The position numbers and the translations under genes are program-made. The notes beneath the pieces were generated by a model. That model was not told the DNA's origin and did not search any database. It saw only the letters and a list, made by a program, of their open reading frames with translations. A stretch of DNA of 64,000 nt from positions 434,001 to 498,000 of the forward strand of contig NZ_JAFBCK010000001.1 in assembly GCF_016907695.1 (NCBI RefSeq), read 5' to 3'. Shown in pieces: positions 26,131 through 35,782 of this stretch. The DNA comes from Actinokineospora baliensis. GTDB taxonomy: Bacteria; Actinomycetota; Actinomycetes; Mycobacteriales; Pseudonocardiaceae. The first letter of the stretch is position 1. Every line of letters begins with the position of its first letter.

Positions 26131-27768
26131 GTGACCCGGCGGTGGGGTCCGGCTGGAGTGGTGATGAGTGGTGGGGTGCGCGGCCCGTGGGTGGCGCTGG
26201 CGGCGCTGTGCGCGTGCTTCTTCATGGTCATGCTCGACTCCACCATCGTCACCGTGGCCATCCCGGCGATGCTGGAGGGCCTCGACGCCACGTTGAACCA
26301 GGTGATCTGGGTCAACAGCGTCTACCTGCTCGCCAACACCGTTCCGCTGCTGCTGACCGGCAGGCTCGGCGACCGGTTCGGGCCGAAGCGGGTGCTGGTG
26401 GTCGGTTTGGTCCTGTTCCTCGGCGCCTCGCTCTGGTGTGGACTGTCCACCTCGGCCGGGTCGTTGATCGCGGCGCGCGCGGTGCAGGGGCTGGGTGCGG
26501 CCGCGATGACGCCGCAGACGTTGTCGTTCATCACGGGGTTGTTCCCGCCGGAGCGGCGGGGGGCGCCGATCGCGGTGTGGGGGGCCGTCGCGGGGGTCGC
26601 GACGATCACCGGGCCGGTGGTGGGCGGGTTGCTGGTGCAGCACGTGGGCTGGCAGTGGATCTTCCTGCTGAACCTGCCGATCGGCGCGGTCGGCCTGGTG
26701 CTCGGCCTGGTGCTGCTGCCGGACTGGCGGCCAGCGGGTCGGGTGCGGTTCGACGTGACCGGGGCCGTGTTGGCCTCCGCCGGGCTCGGGCTCCTCGTCT
26801 TCGGCCTGCAGAATGGCCAGCACTACCACTGGGGTCAGATCGTTGGACCTATAGGCGTCCTGCCGGTCATCGGGTTCGGTTTGCTGCTCCTCGGCGGTTT
26901 CACGATCTATCAACGGCGTGCGCGCGATCCTCTTCTCCCAAGAGGCCTGTTCGCCAACCCGATCTTCAGTTACGCCAACCTGACCCACGCGGCGCTGGGT
27001 TTCGCCACGACCGGCATGTTCCTGCCGCTGGTGATCTACGTGCAGTCGGTGCTCGGCCTGGACCCGGTCGCGTCCAGCCTCCTCTGCGCCCCGATGGCGG
27101 TGGCCGCCGGTGGCGCGGCCTGGGTGGCCGGGCGGGCGCGGGTGGCGGGCCGGACGATGATCATGACTGGGCTTGGCGGATTGGCGGCCGGGACGATCGT
27201 CCTCGCGCTGCTGGCCGAACCCGACACGGACCCGCTGCTGCTCGTGCCGGGGCTGGTGCTGGCGGGCACCGGTATCGGGCTGGTGTTCTCGCCGCTGACC
27301 GCCTCGGCGACCTACGGGATGCCGACCGAGCTGGTGGGCGCCGCCTCGGGCGTGTTCAACACCTCGCGGCAGGTCGGTGGCGTGCTCGGCAGCGCGACGA
27401 CCGGGCTGTTGCTGCAGGTCGGGCTGGGGTTCGCGGTGCCGGAGGCGGCCAGGCAGTACGCCAAGTTCCTGCCGCCGCGCTACGCCGACGAGTTCGTCGA
27501 GCGGATCACCTCGGCCGCGCAGACCGCGAGCCAGTTCGGTGGCGAAGGGCCCGCGGTGCCTGCCGACTGGTCGCCGACGGTGGCGGAGAAGGTGCGCGAA
27601 CTGGCCACAGACGCGTTCCACCTCGGCTTCACGAATGCGGCGAAAGCGACGCTGGTGTTGCCGGTTGTCGTCCTTATTCTGGGGATGGTGGCGGCGGCGG
27701 GCATTCGGCCGCAGCCAACTGGTAACGCGAAAATTTCAGGACTGTCGAGCGAACCGGCCGGACCGTAG
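26131..27768 (+). CDS. MFS transporter, DHA2 (14-helix) family
   Basis: This 545-residue drug:proton antiporter-type protein opens with the DHA2 signature FMVMLDSTIVTVAIPAM in helix 1, then GRLGDRFGPKRVL between helices 2 and 3 and RAVQGLGAAAMTPQTL in helix 4. The antiporter motif C is seen as WGAVAGVATITGPVVGG. About 14 helices are present, and a hydrophilic loop of about 80 residues precedes the last one. GTG 26131 is set by TAGGCT seven bases upstream. Substrates are unknown. It lies next to a regulator of a type that often controls efflux. Confidence 0.9.
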   Translation: MTRRWGPAGVVMSGGVRGPWVALAALCACFFMVMLDSTIVTVAIPAMLEGLDATLNQVIWVNSVYLLANTVPLLLTGRLGDRFGPKRVLVVGLVLFLGASLWCGLSTSAGSLIAARAVQGLGAAAMTPQTLSFITGLFPPERRGAPIAVWGAVAGVATITGPVVGGLLVQHVGWQWIFLLNLPIGAVGLVLGLVLLPDWRPAGRVRFDVTGAVLASAGLGLLVFGLQNGQHYHWGQIVGPIGVLPVIGFGLLLLGGFTIYQRRARDPLLPRGLFANPIFSYANLTHAALGFATTGMFLPLVIYVQSVLGLDPVASSLLCAPMAVAAGGAAWVAGRARVAGRTMIMTGLGGLAAGTIVLALLAEPDTDPLLLVPGLVLAGTGIGLVFSPLTASATYGMPTELVGAASGVFNTSRQVGGVLGSATTGLLLQVGLGFAVPEAARQYAKFLPPRYADEFVERITSAAQTASQFGGEGPAVPADWSPTVAEKVRELATDAFHLGFTNAAKATLVLPVVVLILGMVAAAGIRPQPTGNAKISGLSSEPAGP

Positions 27769-27771
27769 CGT
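27766..27771 (+). promoter_or_regulatory. -10 element of the CocE-type hydrolase gene, overlapping the MFS stop codon
   Basis: TAGCGT begins with the TAG stop of the MFS gene and ends eight bases before ATG 27780. Confidence 0.55.
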
Positions 27772-27779
27772 CTGCACAC

Positions 27780-29597
27780 ATGGCTATACGGCGATCCCTG
27801 TTCATCACGGCCGTTGCTGTTGTCGCGAGCCTTGGTGCGGTTACCGTCCCGGCATCTGCGGCGCCCACCGCGCTGCGCAGCGACCCCATCTACTCTTACG
27901 CGAACGCCGTGCGCGAGACCGTATGGGTCGACACGGGTCTTACCGCACCGAACGGTTCAAGAGTTCGGGTCGCCACCGACATCATTCGCCCGCGTGAGGC
28001 CACCGGCCGCGTTCCGGTAATCATGGACGCGAGCCCCTACTACGCCACCCTCGGGCGCGGCAACGAGAGCCAGAAGAAGGTCTACGACAGCGCGGGCAAG
28101 CCTGTTCAGTTCCCGCTGCACTACGACAACTACTTCGTGCCGCGCGGTTACGCCGTCGCGCTCGTGGACCTTTCCGGCACCGCCCGCTCCAACGGCTGCG
28201 TCGACATCGGTGGACGCTCCGAGATCACCTCCGCGAAGGCGGTCATCGACTGGCTCAACGGCCGCGCGACCGGCTACACGTCGGCGACCGGCAGCACCAC
28301 CGCCACCGCGGGCTGGTCGACCGGCGCCGTCGGGATGATCGGCAAGTCGTGGGACGGCACCATCGCCAACGGGGTGGCCGCCACCGGTGTCGACGGCCTC
28401 AAGACGATCGTGCCGATCGGCGCGATCAGCTCCTGGTACGACTACTACCGCGCCTCCGGGGCCACCTTCACCAGCGGCAGCCCCGCCGGTCTGGCCCAGG
28501 TCGTGGAGAACCCGGGCGGCGCGTCCGGCTGCGGCTCGGTGAAGACCACGCTGACCAACGGCTCACCGGCCAGCGGCGACTACACGTCGATGTACCGCGA
28601 GCGGGACTACGTGCTCGGCGCCTCGAAGGTCAAGGCGAGCGTGTTCGTGGTCCACGGGCTCAACGACCTCAACGTGAAGACGATCAACTTCGGCCAGTGG
28701 TGGAACGCGCTGCCCGCCTCCGTGGAGCGCAAGATCTGGCTCTCGCAGACCGGCCACGTCGACCCGTTCGACTTCCGGCGCTCGGTGTGGGTCGACACGC
28801 TGCACCGCTGGTTCGACCACTACCTGCTCGGCATCGACAACGGCGTCCAGAACGAGCCGAAGTCCACTGTGGAGCAGAGCCCGGACGTCTGGAAGGACGA
28901 CGCGTCCTGGCCGCTGGCCACCGCGCCGACGACGTTGCGGCTGCGCCCCGGTACGACAGCGGGTGTTGGCACGCTCAGCACGACCGCGCCGCCCGCGGGC
29001 AGTGCCGCGAGCCTGACCGACAACCGCACCAGCTCGTACGACTGGATCAACAACCCGACCACGACCTCCTCGGCCAGGGTGCTCTACCGCACCGAGGCGC
29101 TGCGCGCGGACGTGCGGATCTCCGGCACCACGCAGATCACCGTCACCGCGACCCCCTCGCAGAGCGCGGCGCGGCTGACGGCGGTCCTGGTCGACTACGG
29201 CTCGGCCACGATCCGCAACTACCGCGGCAGCGGCGAGGGCATCCGCACCCTGACCACCCGCTCCTGCTGGGGCGAGAGCGCCACCGGTGACAGCGCCTGC
29301 TTCCTCGACACCGCGGCCAACACCACGACCGTCAGCCAGAACATCATCGCCCGCGGCTGGGCCGACCTGGGCCACTACGCGGGCCTGGACTCGCGCCGCA
29401 CCTTGACGGCGGGGACCCCGTACACGATCACCTTCAACCTGGCCTCCACCGACCAGGTCATCCCCGCCGGGCACCGGCTGGCGCTGGTCATCGGCAGCAC
29501 GGACAGCTCGTACATCAGCTCGGCGGGCACCAACCCGAAGCTGACCATCGACCTGGCCAAGACCTCCGTCCGCATCCCCCTGGCCGGCTCGATCTGA
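27780..29597 (+). CDS. Secreted CocE/NonD-family hydrolase (Xaa-Pro dipeptidyl-peptidase like)
   Basis: The 605-residue protein has a signal peptide (RRSLFITAVAVVASLGAV, cut after ASA). An alpha/beta hydrolase domain of the X-Pro dipeptidyl-peptidase class follows: nucleophile serine in GMIGKSWDGT, Asp in HGLNDLNV, His in TGHVDPF. The C-terminal jelly-roll domain has the usual ASTDQVIPAGHRLALVIGSTD pattern. The family cleaves N-terminal dipeptides or esters. Substrate here is unknown. Export to the wall or medium is expected. The start is fixed by a -10 element overlapping the preceding stop. Confidence 0.9.
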   Translation: MAIRRSLFITAVAVVASLGAVTVPASAAPTALRSDPIYSYANAVRETVWVDTGLTAPNGSRVRVATDIIRPREATGRVPVIMDASPYYATLGRGNESQKKVYDSAGKPVQFPLHYDNYFVPRGYAVALVDLSGTARSNGCVDIGGRSEITSAKAVIDWLNGRATGYTSATGSTTATAGWSTGAVGMIGKSWDGTIANGVAATGVDGLKTIVPIGAISSWYDYYRASGATFTSGSPAGLAQVVENPGGASGCGSVKTTLTNGSPASGDYTSMYRERDYVLGASKVKASVFVVHGLNDLNVKTINFGQWWNALPASVERKIWLSQTGHVDPFDFRRSVWVDTLHRWFDHYLLGIDNGVQNEPKSTVEQSPDVWKDDASWPLATAPTTLRLRPGTTAGVGTLSTTAPPAGSAASLTDNRTSSYDWINNPTTTSSARVLYRTEALRADVRISGTTQITVTATPSQSAARLTAVLVDYGSATIRNYRGSGEGIRTLTTRSCWGESATGDSACFLDTAANTTTVSQNIIARGWADLGHYAGLDSRRTLTAGTPYTITFNLASTDQVIPAGHRLALVIGSTDSSYISSAGTNPKLTIDLAKTSVRIPLAGSI

Positions 29598-29626
29598 CCC
29601 CTCAAGAACCGGCTCCACGACCGGGA

Positions 29627-29632
29627 TAACCT
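29627..29632 (+). promoter_or_regulatory. -10 element of maf
   Basis: TAACCT ends seven bases before GTG 29640, with no ribosome-binding site. Confidence 0.5.
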
Positions 29633-29639
29633 CCCGGTC

Positions 29640-30254
29640 GTGGAGTTCATCCTTGCGTCCCAGTCCCCTGCCCGGCTCGGCGTTCTCCGGACGGCGGGCA
29701 TCGACCCCGTCGTGCGGGTCTCGGGTGTTGACGAGGACGCCGTAGCCGACGCGGTGGTGGACCCCACGCCGGAGCGGGTGGTTGCCGCGTTGGCGGAGGC
29801 CAAGGCGCGGACGGTCGTCGCGGTGCGGGACAACGCCGTAGTTGTGGGGTGCGATTCGATGCTGCACTTCGACGGGGAGTTGGTCGGCAAGCCCAAGAGC
29901 GCGGACGTGGCGCGGGCGCGGTGGGCGAAGTTGGTCGGCGGCACGGGCGAACTGCTCACCGGGCACGCCGTGCTGCGCGTGGTGGACGGTCAGGTCGTCG
30001 ACACCGCCGTCGGCGTTCAGACCACGACGGTTCGCTTCGGGTCGCCCAGCGAGGCCGAGATCGACGCCTACATCGCCAGCGGGGAGCCGCTGGAGGTGGC
30101 GGGCGCGTTCACCCTGGACGGTTTGGGCGGCTGGTTCGTCGAGGGCATCGACGGGGACCCGTCGAGCGTCATCGGGATCAGCCTGCCGTTGACCAGGCGG
30201 CTGTTGGCCGCGGTGGGCGTCAGCGTGACCCAGCTGTGGCGTTCCACCAGGTGA
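29640..30254 (+). CDS. maf: Maf family nucleoside triphosphate pyrophosphatase
   Basis: The 204-residue pyrophosphatase hydrolyses non-canonical or pyrimidine NTPs to NMPs. It opens FILASQSPARLGVLRTAGI, close to the family's ASxSPRR signature but with Ala-Arg in place of the usual Arg-Arg. GCDSMLHFDGELVGKPKS and GDPSSVIGISLP follow as expected. In mycobacteria maf (Rv3282) lies between accE5 and accA3. Here two unrelated transport genes and a hydrolase are inserted, but the order is kept. Confidence 0.92.
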   Translation: MEFILASQSPARLGVLRTAGIDPVVRVSGVDEDAVADAVVDPTPERVVAALAEAKARTVVAVRDNAVVVGCDSMLHFDGELVGKPKSADVARARWAKLVGGTGELLTGHAVLRVVDGQVVDTAVGVQTTTVRFGSPSEAEIDAYIASGEPLEVAGAFTLDGLGGWFVEGIDGDPSSVIGISLPLTRRLLAAVGVSVTQLWRSTR

Positions 30255-30441
30255 GAGTGATTCCGCTCTCCGGGTGAGACGGGAAGTTTTCCACCAACCG
30301 GCTGGTTGGATCGCCAGTGATGAGGTACTCGCCAGCGCTGACCGAGCGCCTGCACATCGATCTCCGACGGCAGGCCAGCGCGCTGTGTCGAGGTTAGGAG
30401 TCGACCCAACACCTCCCTCCCCATCCCCACTGGAGTTCCGC

Positions 30442-31809
30442 ATGTCCACAGCCGCCCAACCGACCACCCGGCGCACCCTCTACTTCGGACTCGCCGTGCT
30501 CGCGGGTCTCGTCATCGGCGCGCTGCTCGGCTTCGTGGCCAAGCAGACCGGCGCCGCCTGGTTGACCACCACCCTCAAGACCACCGGCTCGATCTTCACC
30601 AACCTGCTGCAGTTCACCGTGATCCCGCTGGTGTTCACCGCGATCGTGGTCGGCGTCAACAGCCTGCGCGGCCTCGGCGGCGGGCGCACCGCGGCCCGGC
30701 TCGGCGGCAAGACCCTGCTGTGGTTCGGGATCACCTCGCTCATCGCCGTGCTGATCGGCATCGTCGTCGGCCTGGTTTCCGGTGTCGGCAAGGGGATCGA
30801 CGTCACGCCGAGCGAGGCGACCGTGCAGCGGTTGGCCGACCGGGCGCAGGGCGACTGGCTCACGGTCATCAACGGCTTGGTGCCGGAGAACCTGTTCTCC
30901 GCCTTCGCCAGCGGCGAAGTTCTGCAGGTCGTGTTCGTCGCCGCGCTCGTCGGGGTGGCGACCTACGCGCTCGGTGAGCGGGCCAAGCCGTTCATCGCGT
31001 TCAACCAGGCCGCGTTCGACATCATCCAGAAGGTGCTCGGCTGGATCATCCGGTTGGCGCCGCTGGGGGTGCTCGGCCTGATCGGCACCGCGGTCGCGAC
31101 CTACGGCAACCAGTTCTTCAAGCCGCTGCTGTCGCTGATCGCCGCCGTGTACGTCGCCGCGCTGCTGGTGCTGTTCGTGGTCTACCCGGTCCTGCTGCGC
31201 TTCGTCGGCAAGGTCAGCCCGCGCGTGTTCTTCGCCAAGTCGTGGACCGCGCTGCAGTTCGCGTTCGTCTCCCGCTCCTCCGGCGCCACGCTGCCGCTGA
31301 GCAGGCAGACCGCGGTGAACCTGGGCGTGCGGCCCGGGTACGCCGGGTTCGCGGTCCCGCTGGGCACCACGACCAAGATGGACGGCTGCGCCGCGCTGTA
31401 CCCGGCGATCGCGACGATCTTCATCGCGAACCTGTTCGGCGTCCAGCTCAGTGCCTGGCAGTACGCGGGGATCGTGTTGGTCGCGGTGTTCGGCGCGTTC
31501 GCGACGGCGGGCACCACCGGCTGGTTCACCATGCTGACCCTGACGCTGAGCACGATCGGGCTGCCCGCGGAGGTCGTGGCCACCGGCGTGGCGATCGTCT
31601 ACGGGGTCGACCCGATCCTGGACATGATCCGCACCGCCACCAACGTCGCCGGGCAGATCACCGTGCCGGTCCTGGTGGCAAGGGGCGAGGACCTGATCGA
31701 CGACGACGTGCTGGCCGCCCCCAGCGCCCCGCCGCTACTCGACGACACCACCGGCGACGGCCCGAACGACGACCGGCCCGCCAAGCACGAGGACCTCGTC
31801 CCCGCCTGA
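30442..31809 (+). CDS. Dicarboxylate/amino acid:cation symporter (DAACS family)
   Basis: A 455-residue membrane transporter with eight helices and two re-entrant loops. The serine-rich hairpin [11 protein letters not shown] and the [18 protein letters not shown] motif (matching the usual NMDGT segment) are clear. In the last motif the canonical N..GD becomes NVAGQ, so the aspartate usual in glutamate and C4-dicarboxylate carriers is a glutamine. This may change ion coupling or substrate. GGAG lies seven bases before ATG 30442. The acidic C-terminal tail of about 45 residues is not conserved in the family. Confidence 0.88.
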   Translation: MSTAAQPTTRRTLYFGLAVLAGLVIGALLGFVAKQTGAAWLTTTLKTTGSIFTNLLQFTVIPLVFTAIVVGVNSLRGLGGGRTAARLGGKTLLWFGITSLIAVLIGIVVGLVSGVGKGIDVTPSEATVQRLADRAQGDWLTVINGLVPENLFSAFASGEVLQVVFVAALVGVATYALGERAKPFIAFNQAAFDIIQKVLGWIIRLAPLGVLGLIGTAVATYGNQFFKPLLSLIAAVYVAALLVLFVVYPVLLRFVGKVSPRVFFAKSWTALQFAFVSRSSGATLPLSRQTAVNLGVRPGYAGFAVPLGTTTKMDGCAALYPAIATIFIANLFGVQLSAWQYAGIVLVAVFGAFATAGTTGWFTMLTLTLSTIGLPAEVVATGVAIVYGVDPILDMIRTATNVAGQITVPVLVARGEDLIDDDVLAAPSAPPLLDDTTGDGPNDDRPAKHEDLVPA

Positions 31810-31824
31810 CCCGCCGCACCGCGC

Positions 31825-31853
31825 AACGGCCGCTCCCGATGGGGGCGGCCGTT
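31825..31853. terminator. Bidirectional terminator
   Basis: A 13-bp stem (AACGGCCGCTCCC, one G-T wobble) with a 3-base loop lies between the convergent symporter and the membrane-anchored hypothetical gene. Confidence 0.75.
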
Positions 31854-31858
31854 CGGCG

Positions 31859-32560
31859 TCACGGGCAGTCGCGCAGCATGGCCGCGGTCAGCGCGACGGT
31901 CGGGTAACCGGGCAACTGGTCGATCCGCGAGTACAGCCGGGTGCAGCCCAATTCCTGCCCACCGAGCCCGAACACCTGCGCGTACACCGGGCGCCGCGCG
32001 CAGTCGGCCCCCGACGCGCAGTCCTGCTGCACCGCGATGACCTCCGGCGAGGTGTCCCCGTCGACGTTGGCCAGGCTCAGGTAGTTCGCCTCGGAGAAGA
32101 ACGCCCGGCCCAGCGCGCTCCACTTGTCCGAGCGCCCGGCGACGACCTGACCGGCGGTCCCCTTGTCCCCCGACCCGCTCACCAGGCACGCCGACACCGC
32201 CCCCGGCGCGCACTGCAGAGACTGGTCGTCCAGGTACACACCCAGGTCGCCCACGGCCATCTCGACCACCTGCTGCCCGCTGGGGCCCTGGATGAACAAC
32301 CGGCCGGACACCAGCCCGGAGTCGCCCTTGAGGGTGACCAGGGTGCTGCCCAGCGACGCGGTGCCCAGGGTCCGGCACGGCACCCGCCTGCACTCCACGG
32401 CGCTGGCCGAGGTGGTCGGCTCGGTGGTCGGACCCGGCGCGGTGTTGGCGGGCGCGGCCCGCACCCGCATCACCGCGGCACCGGTCAACGACGCGGTGAG
32501 CACGAGCCCGCAGATCACCATCGCGAGCACCACCGCGGTCGGTGCGCGCCGACCAGCCAC
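31859..32560 (-). CDS. Membrane-anchored hypothetical protein
   Basis: I do not recognise the family. The 233-residue protein has a single N-terminal transmembrane helix ([20 protein letters not shown]) and then a Thr/Pro linker. The outside domain contains at least eight cysteines, among them [19 protein letters not shown] and DCASGADC, so disulfides are likely. The segment [18 protein letters not shown] looks like one FG-GAP/calcium-loop repeat. GTG 32560 has GGGGAGG six bases upstream. A secreted surface role is likely; nothing more can be said. Confidence 0.72.
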   Translation of the reverse strand: MAGRRAPTAVVLAMVICGLVLTASLTGAAVMRVRAAPANTAPGPTTEPTTSASAVECRRVPCRTLGTASLGSTLVTLKGDSGLVSGRLFIQGPSGQQVVEMAVGDLGVYLDDQSLQCAPGAVSACLVSGSGDKGTAGQVVAGRSDKWSALGRAFFSEANYLSLANVDGDTSPEVIAVQQDCASGADCARRPVYAQVFGLGGQELGCTRLYSRIDQLPGYPTVALTAAMLRDCP

Positions 32561-32651
32561 AACGCACCTCCCCTGGACCGACAGCGACGTCAGGGGGAGG
32601 GTAGCGGGCAAGTGTGGGGTTGCTCTCGGTTCCGGCTACACGGGCTATCCG

Positions 32652-32657
32652 TAAACT
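32652..32657 (+). promoter_or_regulatory. -10 element of accA3
   Basis: TAAACT lies 35 bases before GTG 32693, leaving a short leader that carries AAGGAGG. Confidence 0.45.
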
Positions 32658-32692
32658 CCCCCCAAGCGGCGACCAACCAAGGAGGAACCGGC

Positions 32693-34474
32693 GTGTCCGA
32701 GTCGGCCAAGGCGCTGAGCAAGGTACTCGTGGCCAACCGGGGCGAGATCGCGGTCCGGGTGATCCGGGCCTGCCGCGACGCGGGTCTGGGCAGTGTCGCC
32801 GTGTACGCCGACCCCGATCGCGACCTGCCGTTCGTGCGGCTCGCGGACGAGGCGTTCGCGCTCGGCGGGTCCACCCCCGGCGAGAGCTACCTGGTGATCG
32901 AGAAGGTGCTGGACGCGGCGAAGCGCTCCGGCGCGGACGCGGTGCACCCGGGGTACGGCTTCCTGTCCGAGAACGCCGAGTTCGCCCAGGCCGTCATCGA
33001 CGCCGGACTGACCTGGATCGGGCCGGACCCGCAGGCCATCCGCGACCTCGGCGACAAGGTCACCGCCAGGCACATCGCGCTGCGCGCGGGCGCGCCGCTG
33101 GTGCCCGGCACCAAGGAGCCGGTCTCCGGCGCCGAGGAGATCATCGCGTTCGCCTCCGAGTACGGGCTGCCGGTGGCGATCAAGGCCGCGTTCGGCGGTG
33201 GCGGCCGCGGCCTGAAGGTCGCCCGCACGCTGGAGGAGATCCCCGAGCTGTTCGACTCCGCGGTGCGCGAGGCCGTCTCGGCGTTCGGCCGCGGCGAGTG
33301 CTTCGTCGAGCGCTACCTGGACAAGCCGCGCCACGTCGAGGCGCAGGTGCTCGCCGACAAGCACGGCAACGTGATCGTGGTCGGCACCCGCGACTGCTCG
33401 CTGCAGCGGCGGCACCAGAAGCTGGTCGAGGAGGCGCCCGCGCCGTTCCTCACCGACGCGCAGCGCGCGGAGATCCACGCCTCGGCGAAGGCCATCTGCC
33501 GCGAGGCGGGCTACAGCGGCGCGGGCACCGTGGAGTACCTGGTCGGCACCGACGGGACGATCTCGTTCCTGGAGGTCAACACCCGGCTGCAGGTCGAGCA
33601 CCCGGTGTCGGAGGAGACCACCGGGCTCGACCTGGTGCGCGAGCAGTTCCGGATCGCCGCCGGTGAGGCGCTGCGGTTCACCGAGGACCCGACGCCGCGC
33701 GGGCACTCCATCGAGTTCCGGATCAACGGCGAGGACGCGGGCCGCGGCTTCCTGCCCGCCCCCGGCACGGTCACCACGTGGCGCGCCCCCGAGGGCCCCG
33801 GCGTCCGGGTCGACTCTGGCGTGGAGTCGGGCACCGTCATCGGCGGCCAGTTCGACTCGATGCTGGCCAAGGTCATCGTGACCGGCGCGGACCGCGACGA
33901 GGCGCTGGCCAGGTCGCGGCGCGCGCTCGACGAGCTGGTGGTCGAGGGCATGGCGACGGTCGTGCCGTTCCACCGGGTGATCGTGCGCGACCCGGCGTTC
34001 ATCGGCGACGGGACCGGGTTCAGCGTGCACACCCGCTGGATCGAGACCGAGTTCGACAACCGCATCGAGCCCTTCACCGGTGGCGCCGACGCCGCGGTGG
34101 AGGCCGAGGAGCGCCAGAACGTGGTCGTCGAGGTCGGCGGCCGCCGTCTGGAGGTGTCGCTGCCCGCCGGGCTCTCCCTCGGCGGTGGTGGCGCGGCCCC
34201 CGCGGCGAAGGCCAAGCCCCGCAAGCGCGCGGGCGGCAAGGCGGGCGCCGCGGTCTCCGGTGACGCGGTGGCGGCGCCGATGCAGGGCACGATCGTGAAG
34301 ATCGCCGTGGAGGACGGGCAGACCGTCGAGCAGGGCGAGCTGATCGTGGTGCTCGAGGCGATGAAGATGGAGAACCCGGTCACCGCGCACAAGTCGGGCA
34401 CGGTCACCAGCCTGGGCGTGTCCGCAGGCGAGACGGTCACCACGGGTTCGGTCATCTGCGAGATCAAGGACTGA
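32693..34474 (+). CDS. accA3: Acetyl/propionyl-CoA carboxylase alpha subunit (biotin carboxylase and BCCP)
   Basis: This 593-residue fusion joins an N-terminal biotin carboxylase ([23 protein letters not shown]-grasp glycine loop [27 protein letters not shown]) to a C-terminal biotin carrier domain. The carrier has EAMKMENP, and the biotinylated lysine is about residue 558. It supplies carboxybiotin to AccD partners, including the AccD5 encoded 8 kb upstream. The Ala/Lys-rich linker at about 500-520 separates the two. GTG 32693 has AAGGAGG seven bases upstream. Confidence 0.95.
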   Translation: MSESAKALSKVLVANRGEIAVRVIRACRDAGLGSVAVYADPDRDLPFVRLADEAFALGGSTPGESYLVIEKVLDAAKRSGADAVHPGYGFLSENAEFAQAVIDAGLTWIGPDPQAIRDLGDKVTARHIALRAGAPLVPGTKEPVSGAEEIIAFASEYGLPVAIKAAFGGGGRGLKVARTLEEIPELFDSAVREAVSAFGRGECFVERYLDKPRHVEAQVLADKHGNVIVVGTRDCSLQRRHQKLVEEAPAPFLTDAQRAEIHASAKAICREAGYSGAGTVEYLVGTDGTISFLEVNTRLQVEHPVSEETTGLDLVREQFRIAAGEALRFTEDPTPRGHSIEFRINGEDAGRGFLPAPGTVTTWRAPEGPGVRVDSGVESGTVIGGQFDSMLAKVIVTGADRDEALARSRRALDELVVEGMATVVPFHRVIVRDPAFIGDGTGFSVHTRWIETEFDNRIEPFTGGADAAVEAEERQNVVVEVGGRRLEVSLPAGLSLGGGGAAPAAKAKPRKRAGGKAGAAVSGDAVAAPMQGTIVKIAVEDGQTVEQGELIVVLEAMKMENPVTAHKSGTVTSLGVSAGETVTTGSVICEIKD

Positions 34475-34481
34475 CCGGTTC

Positions 34482-34511
34482 GCCGGTGCTGAGGTTCGTC
34501 TCAGCACCGGC
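34482..34511 (+). terminator. Terminator of accA3
   Basis: A perfect 12-bp stem (GCCGGTGCTGAG) with a 6-base loop begins 8 bp after the accA3 stop. Confidence 0.7.
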
Positions 34512-34526
34512 GGGCGGGCGGTTACG

Positions 34527-34532
34527 TAGCAT
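34527..34532 (+). promoter_or_regulatory. -10 element of the DUF1707 gene
   Basis: TAGCAT ends six bases before GTG 34539. Confidence 0.5.
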
Positions 34533-34538
34533 CGGGGT

Positions 34539-35024
34539 GTGAACGAGATCCCCCCGTCCGAGCTGCGCATCGGCGACGCCGAGCGGGAGGACGCACTGCG
34601 TGCGCTCGGTGACCACATGACAGCGGGCCGCCTCGACATCACCGAGTACGGCGACCGCAGCGCCAAGATCACCACAGCCCGCACGCTCGGCGAACTGACC
34701 GCCCTGTTCGCCGACCTACCCGGCCCGAAGCCGGGTGTACCGGTGCCCGCTCCGCCACCCATGCCACCACCGCCCCCACAACCGCTGACCTGGGCGGACC
34801 GGCCGCTCAACCAGCGCCTGTTCGCCGCGCTGGTACCCATCTCCGGTGTGGCGGGCGTGGTGCTGTTCCTGTTCGTGCTGCACTTCTGGCCCGTACTGCT
34901 GCTCCCCGTGGTCGTCACAGCCATAGGCGGCGCCCTCTTCGGCGAAGAGTGGAAACACGCCCGCAGCCACCGCAACCGCCCCTTCCCCCCACCCCGCCGC
35001 CACTACGGCCGCGGCTGGCGCTGA
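34539..35024 (+). CDS. DUF1707 domain membrane protein
   Basis: The 161-residue protein has the DUF1707 domain at its N-terminus (LRIGDAEREDALRALGDHMT, GRLDITEYGDRSAKITTART), a Pro-rich linker, two transmembrane helices (LVPISGVAGVVLFLFVLHFW; LLLPVVVTAIGGALF) and a basic C-terminal tail. The domain is common in actinobacteria and has no proven function. GTG 34539 is preceded by TAGCAT with six bases between, so the mRNA should be leaderless. Confidence 0.87.
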   Translation: MNEIPPSELRIGDAEREDALRALGDHMTAGRLDITEYGDRSAKITTARTLGELTALFADLPGPKPGVPVPAPPPMPPPPPQPLTWADRPLNQRLFAALVPISGVAGVVLFLFVLHFWPVLLLPVVVTAIGGALFGEEWKHARSHRNRPFPPPRRHYGRGWR

Positions 35025-35068
35025 CGGTCGCTTGCTCAGGTCGGCACGTCGACCCGGTGGGGGCGCGG

Positions 35069-35074
35069 TAGCGT
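35069..35074 (+). promoter_or_regulatory. -10 element of the GNAT gene
   Basis: TAGCGT ends seven bases before GTG 35082. This favours 35082 over an in-frame GTG at 35073 that lies inside the hexamer. Confidence 0.5.
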
Positions 35075-35081
35075 GCTGATC

Positions 35082-35627
35082 GTGGAGCCGGTGGAGATCA
35101 ATGCGGGTGGGTATTACCTGCGGGCGCTGCGCAACGATGCCCGGTTCGACGACCGGGTGCGGATTGTGGAGGGGTTCAGCGATCCCGAGTTCGTGCGGTG
35201 GTTGCCGCACATCCGGGTGGGGGACCTGGCCGGGGCGGGGGACTACATCGCCAGGCGGGAGGCCGATTGGTTGGCCGACCGGCGGTACTCGTGGGCGGTG
35301 GCCGACCCGGTGACCGGGGTGATGTTGGGGGAGGTCCTGCTCAAAGAGGTCGACCTCGACGCGGGGACGGCTGAGGCGGGGGTGTGGGCGCACCCGGACT
35401 CGCGGGGCAGGGGGGCGACCACCCAGGCGTTGGCCGCGGTGTTGCGGTTCGCGTTCGACGGGTTGGGGCTCAAGGAGATCACGTACCAGCATTCGCGGGG
35501 CAACGAAGCCTCCGGGCGGGTGGCGGCGAAGCTGGGGTTCACCACGTTCCGTGACCACGGGTTGGTCGTGGCACCCGACATCGTCGTCCTGGTGGCCCGT
35601 AACGCCCCGGGTGCGCCGGTCGTTTGA
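35082..35627 (+). CDS. GNAT family N-acetyltransferase
   Basis: This 181-residue acetyltransferase is of the RimJ/RimL-like group. The acetyl-CoA loop is seen as VWAHPDSRGRGATTQALAAV, and EITYQHSRGNEASGRVAAKLGFT carries the usual Asn and C-terminal strand. Substrate is unknown; members modify ribosomal proteins, tRNA-linked or small amines. The start is chosen from the -10 spacing. It has no operon partner. Confidence 0.87.
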   Translation: MEPVEINAGGYYLRALRNDARFDDRVRIVEGFSDPEFVRWLPHIRVGDLAGAGDYIARREADWLADRRYSWAVADPVTGVMLGEVLLKEVDLDAGTAEAGVWAHPDSRGRGATTQALAAVLRFAFDGLGLKEITYQHSRGNEASGRVAAKLGFTTFRDHGLVVAPDIVVLVARNAPGAPVV

Positions 35628-35782
35628 TAGACCGTGGGTGGCACCGCGGCGACGGAACCCAGCCGATCCGGTGCACGTCTACGAAAGCACGGGGGAATGG
35701 TCGAAACCGATCGTGACGACTCGATAGAGTTAGTGCACCACGGGTAGTGACGGGGATCCGGCAACAGGTGTGGGAGGCGATG

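Noticed and set aside
28563..30476. Minus-strand open frame of 637 codons opposite the CocE-type hydrolase and maf
   Set aside because: It spans two unrelated real genes and has a composition typical of antisense frames.
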